Origin: Bordetella sp.
Lineage (GTDB): Bacteria; Pseudomonadota; Alphaproteobacteria; Caulobacterales; Caulobacteraceae
DNA length: 62,502 bases
Assembly (NCBI GenBank): GCA_017308115.1
Contig: JAFKFS010000031.1
Coordinates: 1 to 62,502, forward strand
Direction of reading: 5' to 3'
Position numbers and translations under genes: made by a program
Notes under the pieces: model-generated
Seen by the model: the letters and a program-made list of their open reading frames with translations, nothing else
Told to the model about the DNA's origin: nothing
Databases searched by the model: none
Shown: positions 29,355-37,387 of the stretch, piece after piece
Numbering within the stretch: position 1 is the stretch's first letter
Layout: every line of letters begins with the position of its first letter

Positions 29355-29594
29355 TCAGGCGTCGCTGCGCGGATCGATCAGCTTGTGCGCGTGCAGGATG
29401 AAGTAGCGCATGTGGGCGTTGTCGACGGTCGCCTGGGCGCGCGCCTTCCAGGCCTTCTTGGCTTCGTCATAGCTGCCGAAGGCGCCGACGAATTCGACCT
29501 GGCTCAGGTCGCGGAAGACCGGCTCGGCCGGGTGGCGCATCTCGCCGCCGATGACGAGGTGAAGCAGTTGAGGATCGTGGGGGGCGTCGGCCAT
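29355..29594 (-). CDS. DUF4170 domain protein
   Basis: A 79-aa protein reading MADAPHDPQLLHLVIGGEMR, then FVGAFGSYDEAKKAWKARAQ and VDNAHMRYFILHAHKLIDP, a pattern typical of DUF4170 in alphaproteobacteria. It is usually found beside the CysQ/inositol-phosphatase gene, as here. The ATG at 29594 is preferred; an ATG at 29609 would add five residues, and neither has a clear ribosome site. Function unknown. Confidence 0.82.
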   Translation of the reverse strand: MADAPHDPQLLHLVIGGEMRHPAEPVFRDLSQVEFVGAFGSYDEAKKAWKARAQATVDNAHMRYFILHAHKLIDPRSDA

Positions 29595-29620
29595 GGAGAG
29601 GGGGTCCATTGCTGGGGAGG

Positions 29621-30430
29621 TCAGATGGCGAGCGGGATAGGCGCTGTGCGCCTCACGATCAACGGGTGAAGGGCCGGCGCGGCGCATATCAGGCTGGTTT
29701 GGCGCGGGTCGGGGCGATTAAATCGCCATGGGCGGCCCATATGGTCGCTGACCTTCGCCCCGGCCTCCTCGGCGATCAGGGCGCCGGCGCAGACGTCCCA
29801 GTCCCATTTGGGGCTGATGGCGATGGCCGCGTCGAACGCCCCCGCCGCCACCAGGGCCATGCGATAGGCCAGAGCGTTGCGCTTGGAAAAGCGCATCGGC
29901 GGCCACGGCTCGTCCCATTCGCGCGCCTCCATCAGCCGGGCGTCGGCCAGAAGCTCGGCGTCCTCGAGGTCGTCGGTGTCGGAGGCGCTGATCGGGCGGC
30001 CCTGAAGGCGGGCGCCGCCGCCCAGCGTGGCTTCGAACACCTCGTCCATCATCGGGGCGTGGATGACGGCGGCGACGGGGCGGCCGTCCTCGACCACGGC
30101 GATGGGCACGCACCACCACGGCTTGTTCTTCATGAAGGCGACCGTGCCGTCGATCGGATCGACGACGAAGATGCGCTTCTTCGACAGGCGCTCGACGCTG
30201 TCGGCCGTTTCCTCGGACAGCCAGCCGTAGTCGGGGCGGGCGCTCAGCAGGGCGTCGCGCAGCAGCTGGTCCACGGCCAGGTCGGCGCTGGTGACGGGCG
30301 AGCCGCCGTCCTTGGACCAGACCTTCAGCCCGGCCTGGCGATGTTCGAGCGCCAGCCGACCGGCGGCCAGGGCCGCGTCGCGGATCAGGTCGAGGTCGGC
30401 GGCCCAGAGCGCTGAAGAGGGGTCGCTCAT
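29621..30430 (-). CDS. cysQ: Inositol-monophosphatase-family protein, probable 3'(2'),5'-bisphosphate nucleotidase CysQ
   Basis: Mg-dependent phosphatase of 269 aa, predicted to dephosphorylate PAP from sulfate assimilation. The family ligands are visible: WLSEETADS near residue 72 (Glu), the signature FVVDPIDGTVAFMKNKPWW near residue 90, and KWDWDVCAGALIAEEAGAKVSD near residue 210. The ATG overlaps the pmbA stop (ATGA). The pmbA-cysQ-DUF4170 order is conserved in this group. Substrate preference between PAP and inositol phosphates cannot be settled from sequence. Confidence 0.88.
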   Translation of the reverse strand: MSDPSSALWAADLDLIRDAALAAGRLALEHRQAGLKVWSKDGGSPVTSADLAVDQLLRDALLSARPDYGWLSEETADSVERLSKKRIFVVDPIDGTVAFMKNKPWWCVPIAVVEDGRPVAAVIHAPMMDEVFEATLGGGARLQGRPISASDTDDLEDAELLADARLMEAREWDEPWPPMRFSKRNALAYRMALVAAGAFDAAIAISPKWDWDVCAGALIAEEAGAKVSDHMGRPWRFNRPDPRQTSLICAAPALHPLIVRRTAPIPLAI

Positions 30431-31773
30431 TTGCCCGCGATCGCCACCTTGTCGAACAGCAGGGAGGGGCTGTTGAACGCGCCGCGGAACTCCAGGTCCC
30501 CGGCGCGCTGCAGCCGGGCGTAGAGCTCGATCAGATTGCCCGCCACGGTGACTTCGCTGACCGGATAGGCGCGCCGGCCGTTCTCGAACCAGAAGCCGGA
30601 CACCCCGGCCGACCAGTCGCCGGTGTTGCCGTTCAGCGAGGGGCCGAACATGGAGGTGATCAGCAGACCCGTCCCGGCCTGGGCCATCAGGGCGTCCAGA
30701 TCGCCTTCGCCCGGCGTCAGGTGCAGGTTGTGGGTCGAGACGCCCGATGGGCCAGCCAGCCCGCGCGAGGCGTGGCCGGTGGTCTGCAGGCCCAGCTGGG
30801 CCGCCGAAGCCGTGTTCAGCAGCCAGGTGGTCAGGACGCCGTCCCTGACGATCTTGCGCCGCTGGACCGCCGCGCCCTCGTCGTCGAAGGGGGTGGAGCC
30901 GAGGCCGCGCGGGCGGAACGGGTCGTCGATCAGGTCGACGCCGGTCGGCAGGACGGCCTTGTTCAGCCTGTCCTTCAGGAAGGAGCTGCCGCGCGCGATC
31001 GACGGGCCGGAGATGGCGCCCAGCAGCGGCGACAGCACCTGGGTCGCCACGCGGTTCTCGAAGATGACCGGGGCGGTGGTCGAGGCGATCTTGCGCGGGC
31101 CGACGCGGGCGACGGCGCGCTCGCCCGCTTTCAGGCCGATGGAGGCGGCGTCCGGCAGGTCGGACAGGTGGCGCACCGCGCGGCTTTCGCCGCCGCGCTC
31201 CATGGCGCCGTCCTTCTCGGCGATGACGCCGACGCCCAGGGAGAAGGCGCTGCCGCGATGGCGCCCGTCGAAGCCGTGCGAGGTGACGAGGCGCCACTCG
31301 CTGGCCGACCATGAGGCGTGGCCGCCTTCTGACTTGGACACGCCGGAGACGGCCAGGGCGGCGGCTTCGGCCTCGGCGGCGGCGGCTTCCAGCGCCTCGG
31401 CCGAGCGTTCGGCGGGGTCATAGAGGTCGAGGTCCGCGTGCGGCGCGGCGGCCAGCCGGTCCTGCGGCGCGAGGGACGCATAGGGGTCTTCCGGGGCCAG
31501 CTTCGCCATGGCCACGGCGCGCTCGACCAGACGGGCGCGGGCGGCGTCGGACAGGTCTGAGGCGGAGACGGTCGCCTGACGCCGCCCGATGAAGACGCGC
31601 AGGCCCAGGTCGCGGGCCTCTTCGCGCTCGACGTCCTCCAGCGCGCCGTTGCGCACGCCGACGGACAGGGAGGCGCGATGGGCGGACACGGCCTCGGCCG
31701 CATCGGCGCCGGCCTTCAGCGCGGCGGAGATCAGATCGTTCAGGATGTCGGGGGAGGGCGTCTTATCGGACAT
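30427..31773 (-). CDS. pmbA: TldD/PmbA family metalloprotease-like protein PmbA
   Basis: Cytosolic TldD/PmbA-family protein, 448 aa; with TldD it forms a protease that matures microcins and degrades CcdA in E. coli. PmbA itself lacks the HExxH zinc motif of TldD, and none is seen here. Landmarks are SLSVGVRNGALEDVEREEAR near residue 35, VIFENRVATQVLSPLLGAIS near residue 240, and LLITSMFGPSLNGNTGDWSA and GFWFENGRRAYPVSEVTVAG near residues 370-415. The ATG at 31773 was preferred over a longer frame that would read through repeat DNA. Confidence 0.92.
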   Translation of the reverse strand: MSDKTPSPDILNDLISAALKAGADAAEAVSAHRASLSVGVRNGALEDVEREEARDLGLRVFIGRRQATVSASDLSDAARARLVERAVAMAKLAPEDPYASLAPQDRLAAAPHADLDLYDPAERSAEALEAAAAEAEAAALAVSGVSKSEGGHASWSASEWRLVTSHGFDGRHRGSAFSLGVGVIAEKDGAMERGGESRAVRHLSDLPDAASIGLKAGERAVARVGPRKIASTTAPVIFENRVATQVLSPLLGAISGPSIARGSSFLKDRLNKAVLPTGVDLIDDPFRPRGLGSTPFDDEGAAVQRRKIVRDGVLTTWLLNTASAAQLGLQTTGHASRGLAGPSGVSTHNLHLTPGEGDLDALMAQAGTGLLITSMFGPSLNGNTGDWSAGVSGFWFENGRRAYPVSEVTVAGNLIELYARLQRAGDLEFRGAFNSPSLLFDKVAIAGK

Positions 31774-31822
31774 GCCCCGATATGGCGGAGGGAGGTAGGG
31801 TGTGCAACCGTCGCAACATAGA

Positions 31823-31850
31823 CCCTCTCCTTTTGGGAGAGGGCTTGAGC
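31823..31850. repeat. Left part of an intergenic repeat interrupted by the transposon (family C)
   Basis: The tip ACCCTCTCCTTTTGGGAGAG followed by GGCTTGAG matches, in inverse orientation, the tip CTCAAGCCCTCTCCCGCCGG then GAGAGGG at 44897-44924. Its presumed partner arm (GCGAAAGGGTGAGGG, 44778-44792) lies across the inserted element. With the element removed the two pieces would sit about 40 bp apart. Confidence 0.6.
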
Positions 31851-31859
31851 CTCCAAGAG

Positions 31860-31867
31860 CGAAGCGA
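31860..31867. repeat. Left 8-bp target-site duplication (CGAAGCGA)
   Basis: CGAAGCGA directly abuts the left terminal inverted repeat and is repeated in the same orientation immediately outside the right one at 44761-44768. Matching 8-bp direct repeats outside inverted repeats are the usual mark of transposition, and 8 bp is the duplication length known for the IS1595 family. Confidence 0.88.
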
Positions 31868-31891
31868 CGGCTATGGGTAGCAAACACACCT
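31868..31891 (+). repeat. Left terminal inverted repeat of the transposon
   Basis: 24 bp starting CGGCTATGGGTAGCAAACAC, identical to the reverse complement of 44737-44760. Identity ends abruptly after the 24th base. No other copy occurs in the window. Confidence 0.92.
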
Positions 31892-31933
31892 AGGCTGGAA
31901 TAAGTCGGTTCCCTCGGCAGTTCGAGGGCTGAC

Positions 31934-32497
31934 GTGGCGCTTGGCAGGAAAAACAGCGGGAAGCAGCTGACGGGTCACCTCAAGACGCTCTACGCGCGCT
32001 TGGGTGGCGAACTAAGGTGGATCGAGAACCCACCGAAACTGCGGCAGAGAAAGTGGAGAGGCGGAGACGCCTTCGTCGCCCAGGCTGGCGAACGGGAAGC
32101 GAGGGCCGAAGAGATCAGGCAGGCCCTCCCTCATGTCATTTACGTCATCCAGATGTTCGAGCCCGACTGGGACCCCGAGCAGGAAAAGCTGATCAGACCG
32201 CTCCGCCGGGGACCGAACCGGCCGCCGCATGGATGGGCTGACGCGGCCTTCGATGTTCTGAGAGGCGCGGATGATTGGCTGACGGTCCGCGAGATGCTGG
32301 ATCGCATCGTCGAGCGCCATGACCTCAGCATCGATGACGGCCCCGCTCACGTGCAGGCCTACGGCGCTATCAACGCGGCCTTGCAACGCGCGACGCGCGG
32401 CCTGGTGAACGACGGGGGTCAGCCGCCGCGATGGGCGCTCAGGTCACGACAAACCGGCGACGGACGCGTCAGCGGCGTTGGCGGGGACGGTTCTTAG
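31934..32497 (+). CDS. Hypothetical protein with a wHTH-like middle, next to the left transposon end
   Basis: A 187-aa basic protein from a GTG at 31934 with GAGGG 5 nt upstream. Residues 1-75 are hydrophilic and Arg/Lys-rich. Residues 95-165 (DAAFDVLRGADDWLTVREML, then RIVERHDLSIDD and AINAALQRATRGLVN) look like a winged helix of the HARE/HTH type: helix, turn, helix, then a wing ending PPRWALR. It begins 42 nt inside the left inverted repeat. Its 3' end overlaps the convergent transposase gene by 29 nt. A similar arrangement exists at the other end (44187-44693). Function unknown; a transposition accessory or regulator is possible. Confidence 0.65.
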   Translation: MALGRKNSGKQLTGHLKTLYARLGGELRWIENPPKLRQRKWRGGDAFVAQAGEREARAEEIRQALPHVIYVIQMFEPDWDPEQEKLIRPLRRGPNRPPHGWADAAFDVLRGADDWLTVREMLDRIVERHDLSIDDGPAHVQAYGAINAALQRATRGLVNDGGQPPRWALRSRQTGDGRVSGVGGDGS

Positions 32498-34160
32498 GCG
32501 GAGGCGGCTCCCATCCGGCGGCCACCGCTTCGCGGAAGCGCTGGCGCACGTTCGAGAGCAGACGGCCAAACGGCGAAGGGGTGCGGTCGCCGATGTTCAG
32601 CGGGGCGGCGGTGCGCTTCAGCATCTCCTTCTCCACCGCCCTGTGATAGCCGCACACCTTGTAGCCGATCATGACTTCGCGCCGCAGCCACTCATTCAGG
32701 GCGGCCTCGCTCGCCTGACGGCTTCGGAGATCGCCGACCTCGCCGGTCGCGGCGATCCAATGGATCGCCAGAACAGACTGCCGGAACGGCGAGTCGTCGA
32801 TGTCGCCGAGGAGGTGGGCCGTGACCCGTTCGCGCAGGCTGTAGCCCTGCCCGATGTAGCCGTTCCGCCACACGCCGTGGTCCCAAGCCGGCAGTTGCGG
32901 GTCAGGGAAGTAGCCCGCCAAATTGAACAGGCGTTCGCCGCTCCGAAGAAACAGGCCATAGACGCCCGGGCTCAAGGGCATCGCCTTCGGGTTGTCCATG
33001 AACTGGGCCGCCGACATGAACTCAAAGCCCTCGCGCCAGCGAGTCGCGGACCGGGCATCGGCCAGTCGCGGGGTTTTCGGCTCTCCGGTCTGGCGCCGCG
33101 CCTCCTTGCGCGCCCTGCGGCGCTCTTCGTTGCTGGGGGGGCTCCATTCCGCCGACTTGCCGGTTTCGTCGACGATCTGGCACCGGCGCTTGCTGCCCCC
33201 GTCCTTCTTCTTGAGGAAGTAGCCAGCCATGGGCGAGCGGCCCGGCGCCATCATCGCGCCCATCAGGGCGGCGAAGCCGTCGTCCTGGCTGTGGCTCACG
33301 TGGGTCAATCGCCAGGTCAGTTGAGCCGCGTAGAGGTCCAGGTAGTTGCCGATGATCCGCCGATAGATCATCCGCATCCCTGACAGCACGCGGAAGCCGC
33401 TCTCGGCCCAGTTGGTGCACGCCTCCGGCGTGTAAAAGTGCTGTTCGTGGATGACCCTCTTGAGCGCGCAGTGGAAACGGATGTCGCCCCATGGGCCGCC
33501 GTCAGAGAACACGACGGCCTTGGGGTCTACCACCTCGACGAAGAGAGGAACGGGGTGCTGCTCCTGCTTGGCGACCCAAGCGCGGGCCGGACCGGACCGT
33601 TGCCGGGCGAGAGTGACATGCAGCGTGCGATCAGGCGCACCGAAAGGAAAGCGGTAGTGGTCCTTTTCGCCCCGGACGTTTTTCGGGCGGATGTAGCCTT
33701 TCAACTCCTTTCCATCGATCTCGATCTCGTCGGTCAGGATCGTGCGCCGTTCCCAAGCCTGCATGGCTGACCTGATCTTGTGCAGCCAGACGAAGATGGT
33801 CTTGTAGTTCTTCACCTTGGCGCGAAGGTCGCGCCTGATCTCGCGGGCGCTGCGCCCCTGATAAGCGATGTTGAACTGCGCCAGGATCAACAGGATCGTC
33901 TTGAACGGCAGCTTACGGTAGGCGAACGGTGTATTGGTGGTCAGCGTGAACTGCCTGAGGCACAGCTTGCACTTGTAGAGATTGCCGTCCTCGTAGGTCC
34001 ACGCCGCCGGCGACCCACAACGGTTGCAACAAGGCTCTCCGCCATTCTCGGCGAATCGATAACGACGAAACAGCGCACGCGCCTCGTCCTCCGAGAGTTC
34101 GGCGATCTCGATAGGCGTCACGGCATGTGCCGGGCCTTGAAGGAGAGCCAATGATGTCAA
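32469..34160 (-). CDS. IS1595-family transposase fused to a GIY-YIG nuclease-like domain
   Basis: A 563-aa protein, well above the 220-330 aa of ordinary IS1595 transposases. Residues 40-75 form a zinc ribbon (CNRCGSPAAW and YKCKLCLRQFT, Cys 45/48/64/67). Residues 140-290 fit the DDE-type IS1595 fold: Asp149 in DEIEIDGKELKGY, Asp220 in AVVFSDGGPWGD, and Asn250/Glu253 in TNWAESGFRVLSG. Residues 397-525 look like GIY-YIG: PGVYGLFL, NGYIGQGYSLRERVTAHL, a Glu in AVEKEMLK, and APLNIG at the end. The start is uncertain: TTG at 34160 is annotated, and GTG at 34121 (VTPIEIAELSEDEA) is a good alternative. Confidence 0.85.
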   Translation of the reverse strand: MTSLALLQGPAHAVTPIEIAELSEDEARALFRRYRFAENGGEPCCNRCGSPAAWTYEDGNLYKCKLCLRQFTLTTNTPFAYRKLPFKTILLILAQFNIAYQGRSAREIRRDLRAKVKNYKTIFVWLHKIRSAMQAWERRTILTDEIEIDGKELKGYIRPKNVRGEKDHYRFPFGAPDRTLHVTLARQRSGPARAWVAKQEQHPVPLFVEVVDPKAVVFSDGGPWGDIRFHCALKRVIHEQHFYTPEACTNWAESGFRVLSGMRMIYRRIIGNYLDLYAAQLTWRLTHVSHSQDDGFAALMGAMMAPGRSPMAGYFLKKKDGGSKRRCQIVDETGKSAEWSPPSNEERRRARKEARRQTGEPKTPRLADARSATRWREGFEFMSAAQFMDNPKAMPLSPGVYGLFLRSGERLFNLAGYFPDPQLPAWDHGVWRNGYIGQGYSLRERVTAHLLGDIDDSPFRQSVLAIHWIAATGEVGDLRSRQASEAALNEWLRREVMIGYKVCGYHRAVEKEMLKRTAAPLNIGDRTPSPFGRLLSNVRQRFREAVAAGWEPPPPKNRPRQRR

Positions 34161-34241
34161 CGCACATACGGGAGAATTGTCGCGTATGTGCGATAGCTAT
34201 CGCGCCGGTGCGTGTCAACAAGTTTGTCGCGTATGTGCGAT
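34161..34241. promoter_or_regulatory. Repeated motif in the divergent transposase/DUF6471 control region
   Basis: TTGTCGCGTATGTGCGAT occurs twice in direct orientation (34177-34194 and 34224-34241, 47 bp apart), and its core CGTATGTGCG occurs a third time inverted at 34161-34170. The copies lie between the divergent transposase and DUF6471 starts. Repeated sites with this spacing suggest binding of a regulator, perhaps DUF6471 itself or the transposase. They could also be subterminal transposase sites, but they are 2.3 kb from the end. Confidence 0.6.
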
Positions 34242-34303
34242 CTTCATCGCTCAAGAGAGGTCTAGGTCGCACGGATTGATCGTTCGGGCTGATAGTGGCA
34301 TCA

Positions 34304-34678
34304 ATGGCTATGTCCAAATCCACCTCGCTCCCCGTCGATGCTGAAGACGTCGAAAACACGTGGCGTGAGAAGGCGCGAACCCTGCTGCGGGTCGAACAGC
34401 GTCGTCAGAACCTGACCTACGCTGACATCGCCAAACGCATGCAGGCGATTGGGGTCTCGGAGACCGAGGTCAGCGTCCGCAACAAGATCAGTCGGGGCAC
34501 GTTCCCGGCGACCTTCATGCTCCAGTTCATGCACGTCCTTGGGGTCGACCTGATTCCCTTCAAGCCGCAGTTGACAGGCGAATTCACGCTGCCGTCCGAA
34601 CTTCTGGGCAAAATGCCCCAAGTCGTGATGACGCCAGAACTGATGGCGGCCTTGGTCGGGCTCCCAAAAAAGGAGTAA
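34304..34678 (+). CDS. DUF6471 domain protein, probable small DNA-binding regulator
   Basis: A 124-aa protein. Residues 20-85 contain the DUF6471 pattern TWREKARTLLRVEQRRQNLT, then YADIAKRMQAIGVSETEVSV and RNKISRGTFPATFMLQFMHV, which reads as a helix-turn-helix related to XRE-type domains. The C-terminal third is Pro/Leu-rich. The start may be the ATG at 34304, an ATG at 34310 or a GTG at 34295; none has a strong ribosome site. It is divergent from the transposase gene with repeated motifs between them, which suggests that it regulates itself or the transposase. Confidence 0.78.
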   Translation: MAMSKSTSLPVDAEDVENTWREKARTLLRVEQRRQNLTYADIAKRMQAIGVSETEVSVRNKISRGTFPATFMLQFMHVLGVDLIPFKPQLTGEFTLPSELLGKMPQVVMTPELMAALVGLPKKE

Positions 34679-34855
34679 CCAGCAGCGCCCCCTCATAGCC
34701 CGGCCGACCTTGGCTGTGCGTCGCATCACGCCGTTCTGGGGGGCTGATCGGGCTCTACATGTCGCCTGTTTGGAATCGCCCCCAGAGGAATTCTGATCAG
34801 TCTGCCATACCCTGCGTCGGCGAAGCGGCGGGTCATCAGCGCTCAGAGTTCAAGA

Positions 34856-36088
34856 TTATTGAGCGACTCGCTTTGTGCGTCGCTGCCTCACGGCTCGCCG
34901 ATACGTTCGAAATGTCGCGCCAGCCATCGCCTCCAGGGAGAACCGACGACGGGCGCGGCGGCGGGCGGTGTGTCCCAGGTCTTCCAGTCGATCGGTCGAC
35001 CAATCTGCGCACTCGACCAACCGGCTTGTCCAGGCGTCCAAGTCACCCGGCTGAACGAGGAAGCCTGTCCGACCGCAGGAAACCGTCTCACGCGCCGCAC
35101 CGTGATCAGCGGCTAGCACCGGGCGGCCCATCAACTGGGCTTCCACGGCTGTGCGGCCGAAACTCTCGGGTCGGATCGAAGGTGTGACCACAAGGTCGGC
35201 AGCCAGATAGGCGGCGGGCATGTCGTCGACTTCGCCGACCAAACGCACCTGATCCTTCAAGCCGCGCTCGGCTATCGCTGCTTCGATCTCGTCGCGATAG
35301 CCATCGCGGCCCTGATGGTCGCCGGCCAGGACAAGGACCAGGCCCTCGACGCGGGCCTGGGCGAAGGCTTCGATCATCATTAGCTGGCCCTTCCAACGGG
35401 TCAGTCGTGCAGGCAGCAGAACCAGCCGACGGTTGTCGCCTCGCAGGCCCCATTGCGATCGCAACCGGTGGACGCGCGCAGGGGCCACGGCGCCCCGGTC
35501 GAAGCGCGTGATGTCGATGCCTTCAGGGACCAGGCGCAGCCGCTCGGACGGCACGCCGTGCTGCTCGCTGACGTGGTCGCGGGTGAAGCGGCTGTTGGCC
35601 ATGACCAGATCAGCCCGGGTCATCAGGGCGTTGTAGGCCCGCTTCATCCGCGAGCGGGCGCTGTAGATGCCGTGGTAGGTCGAGACCACCGGCACACCGG
35701 TCTGCCGCGCCGCCCATACCGCAGACCAGGCCGGGGCCCGAGACCGCACATGCACGAGGTCGATTTTAAGCGTCTGGATCAGCACCTTCAGGCGACGGCC
35801 ATTGGCCCAAATCGTCATCGGGTTCTTGGAGGCGACCGGCAACCGGACGGCCTGGCCGCCGTGCGCTTCCAGGTCGCTTTCGAGGCGTCCGCCCTCGGTG
35901 GCGACATAGGACACCCCGCCGGCGGCCACGATCGCGGCGCTGATGTCCAGGGTGGCGCGTTCAACGCCGCCACCTTCGAGACGCGGCGTGACCTGAAGCA
36001 CGCGGAAGCCGGACGGCAGCGCATCGGGCTCCCGCTCGGCGTCTTGCGCCATGGGCGTCATACCAGAAGCAGGACGACGGACGCTCAC
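34856..36088 (-). CDS. Glycosyltransferase family 4 protein
   Basis: GT-B fold glycosyltransferase of 410 aa. The N-terminal acceptor domain has VLQVTPRLEGGGVERATLDI near residue 30 and HVRSRAPAWSAVWAARQTGV and STYHGIYSARSRMK near residues 115-145. The donor domain has VLLPARLTRWKGQLMMIEAF near residue 230, VRLVGEVDDMPAAYLAADLV, and the retaining-GT4 motif RPESFGRTAVEAQLMGRPVL near residue 310. The start is a GTG at 36088 overlapping the upstream stop (GTGA). It is the last gene of the seven-gene cargo operon. Acceptor unknown; related proteins act in surface polysaccharide synthesis. Confidence 0.9.
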   Translation of the reverse strand: MSVRRPASGMTPMAQDAEREPDALPSGFRVLQVTPRLEGGGVERATLDISAAIVAAGGVSYVATEGGRLESDLEAHGGQAVRLPVASKNPMTIWANGRRLKVLIQTLKIDLVHVRSRAPAWSAVWAARQTGVPVVSTYHGIYSARSRMKRAYNALMTRADLVMANSRFTRDHVSEQHGVPSERLRLVPEGIDITRFDRGAVAPARVHRLRSQWGLRGDNRRLVLLPARLTRWKGQLMMIEAFAQARVEGLVLVLAGDHQGRDGYRDEIEAAIAERGLKDQVRLVGEVDDMPAAYLAADLVVTPSIRPESFGRTAVEAQLMGRPVLAADHGAARETVSCGRTGFLVQPGDLDAWTSRLVECADWSTDRLEDLGHTARRRARRRFSLEAMAGATFRTYRRAVRQRRTKRVAQ

Positions 36089-36792
36089 GATCTGTGGACC
36101 GCGACGTAGATCGTGCACCGCGACGACGTGCCCGTCAGAGGGTTGTCGAACTCCACGACGTGCGCTTCTGGCTCATCGAACACGGACCGGAGCCGGGCCA
36201 GGAAGGTCGGGTCCGGCGCATCGTCGGACCACAGGGCGAACACGCCGCCGGGGGTCAGCGCCGCGTGCACCCTGCGCAATCCATCTGTCCGGTAGAAGCG
36301 CGCATGGGCGGGATTGAGCAGGCGATCCGGCGAGTGATCGATGTCCAGCAGGATCACGTCCCACAGCGGCGTCTCGGGATCGGCTCCCCCGTCGAACATC
36401 GCAAAGAAGTCGCCGTGGACGAGATCGCAGCGGGGATCATCACCCAAGGACCGACCGATGGGCACCAGGCCCTCCCGGTGCCAGTCGATCACCGCATCCA
36501 GGGCATCGACGACGGTGACGGATGCGACCTTCGTGGATTCCAGGGCGGCGCGTGCGGTGTAGCCGAGGCCCAGGCCGCCGACGAGGACGCGGAGGGAGTC
36601 TCCCGGGGCCCGTCCTAGCCCGAGGGTCGTCAGTGCGATCTCACCCTCGGTGAACAGGCTCGACATCAGGTGCTCATCGCCCAGGATCACCTCGACGACG
36701 TCGCGATCGATGGCGGAGACCCAGCGGCGGCGAAGCTGGATCGGCCCCATGGGCGTAGGTCGGTAGTCGAGTTCTTCAACGAGGCGCGACAT
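36085..36792 (-). CDS. Spermidine synthase-like (polyamine aminopropyltransferase-fold) protein
   Basis: A 235-aa protein with a Rossmann SAM/dcSAM-binding core: LRVLVGGLGLGYTARAALES near residue 67, VTVVDALDAVIDWHREGL near residue 91, CDLVHGDFFAMF near residue 121 and WDVILLDIDHSPDRLLNP near residue 143. The fold and the DxDxS-type segment match spermidine-synthase-like proteins often annotated in proteobacteria. It lacks the full N-terminal domain of true SpeE, so methyltransferase activity is as likely as aminopropyl transfer. It sits mid-operon, 2 nt after the small gene and overlapping the glycosyltransferase. Confidence 0.82.
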   Translation of the reverse strand: MSRLVEELDYRPTPMGPIQLRRRWVSAIDRDVVEVILGDEHLMSSLFTEGEIALTTLGLGRAPGDSLRVLVGGLGLGYTARAALESTKVASVTVVDALDAVIDWHREGLVPIGRSLGDDPRCDLVHGDFFAMFDGGADPETPLWDVILLDIDHSPDRLLNPAHARFYRTDGLRRVHAALTPGGVFALWSDDAPDPTFLARLRSVFDEPEAHVVEFDNPLTGTSSRCTIYVAVHRS

Positions 36793-36794
36793 GC

Positions 36795-37013
36795 TCAGGT
36801 CTTTCGGGGGTGAGGCTCGCCCGAGGGCGCGGCCTTGTCTGTGTTCGGCGTGGTCGGGACAGCCGCCCGAAAGGACGCGATCCGGATGAGCCCCCCGGCG
36901 GGCGACAGCACGACCCGGTGCAGCACGGGGTGGCGGCTGTCATAGGCGGGTGAAGCCTCGGACATTTCGCTGTTCGCGGCGGGCCGGCGCTTCTGGTGGT
37001 CGATCCTGGTCAT
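36795..37013 (-). CDS. Small hypothetical protein
   Basis: A 72-aa protein beginning MTRIDHQKRRPAANSEMSEA, followed by HRVVLSPAGGLIRIASFRAA and a Pro/Thr-rich tail. The ATG overlaps the stop of the TraR/DksA gene (ATGA), and the stop is 2 nt before the spermidine-synthase-like start, so it fits the tightly packed operon. The same frame stays open far upstream, but that part is a shadow of the TraR gene. No domain is recognised. Confidence 0.55.
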   Translation of the reverse strand: MTRIDHQKRRPAANSEMSEASPAYDSRHPVLHRVVLSPAGGLIRIASFRAAVPTTPNTDKAAPSGEPHPRKT

Positions 37014-37387
37014 TCGGAGGCGCACACGATGCACATCGCCAGGGTGGGATCGAGCTGAAGGCGGCGAAGGGCGATGGGCTCGCCACAGGCGCCGCAGTAG
37101 CCGTAGTCGCCGGTCGCCATGCGGCTCAGCGCCTGGCTGATCCTGCGGGCGTCGTGTTGGCGTCGACCCTGCGATGCGAAGGCCATGGCCTGTTGCTGGA
37201 TCGCGTCCATGCGCGACAGGCGGCCGACGCTGTTCTGATCCAGTTCGACGGGACGACGGCTGTCCTCTGACAGCGCATCGATCTGCTGAAGTTCCGCGAG
37301 GCGCTCCAGCAGGGTTTGCTTCAGGCCAGCCTGGTCCTCGGTCGACAAGGCCTCGGTCACAGTCGGCTTCCCCGGCGGCGAACTCAC
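37010..37387 (-). CDS. TraR/DksA-family zinc-finger protein
   Basis: A 125-aa protein. Residues 15-85 form a helical coiled-coil (AGLKQTLLERLAELQQIDAL, then SVGRLSRMDAIQQQAMAFAS). The C-terminal C4 finger is YCGACGEPIALRRLQLDPTL then AMCIVC (Cys-x2-Cys and Cys-x2-Cys). DksA and TraR bind RNA polymerase through the secondary channel and alter transcription with or without ppGpp. The Asp pair needed at the DksA coiled-coil tip is not evident. The GTG start at 37387 overlaps the upstream stop (GTGA). As a cargo gene it could reset host transcription. Confidence 0.88.
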   Translation of the reverse strand: MSSPPGKPTVTEALSTEDQAGLKQTLLERLAELQQIDALSEDSRRPVELDQNSVGRLSRMDAIQQQAMAFASQGRRQHDARRISQALSRMATGDYGYCGACGEPIALRRLQLDPTLAMCIVCASE

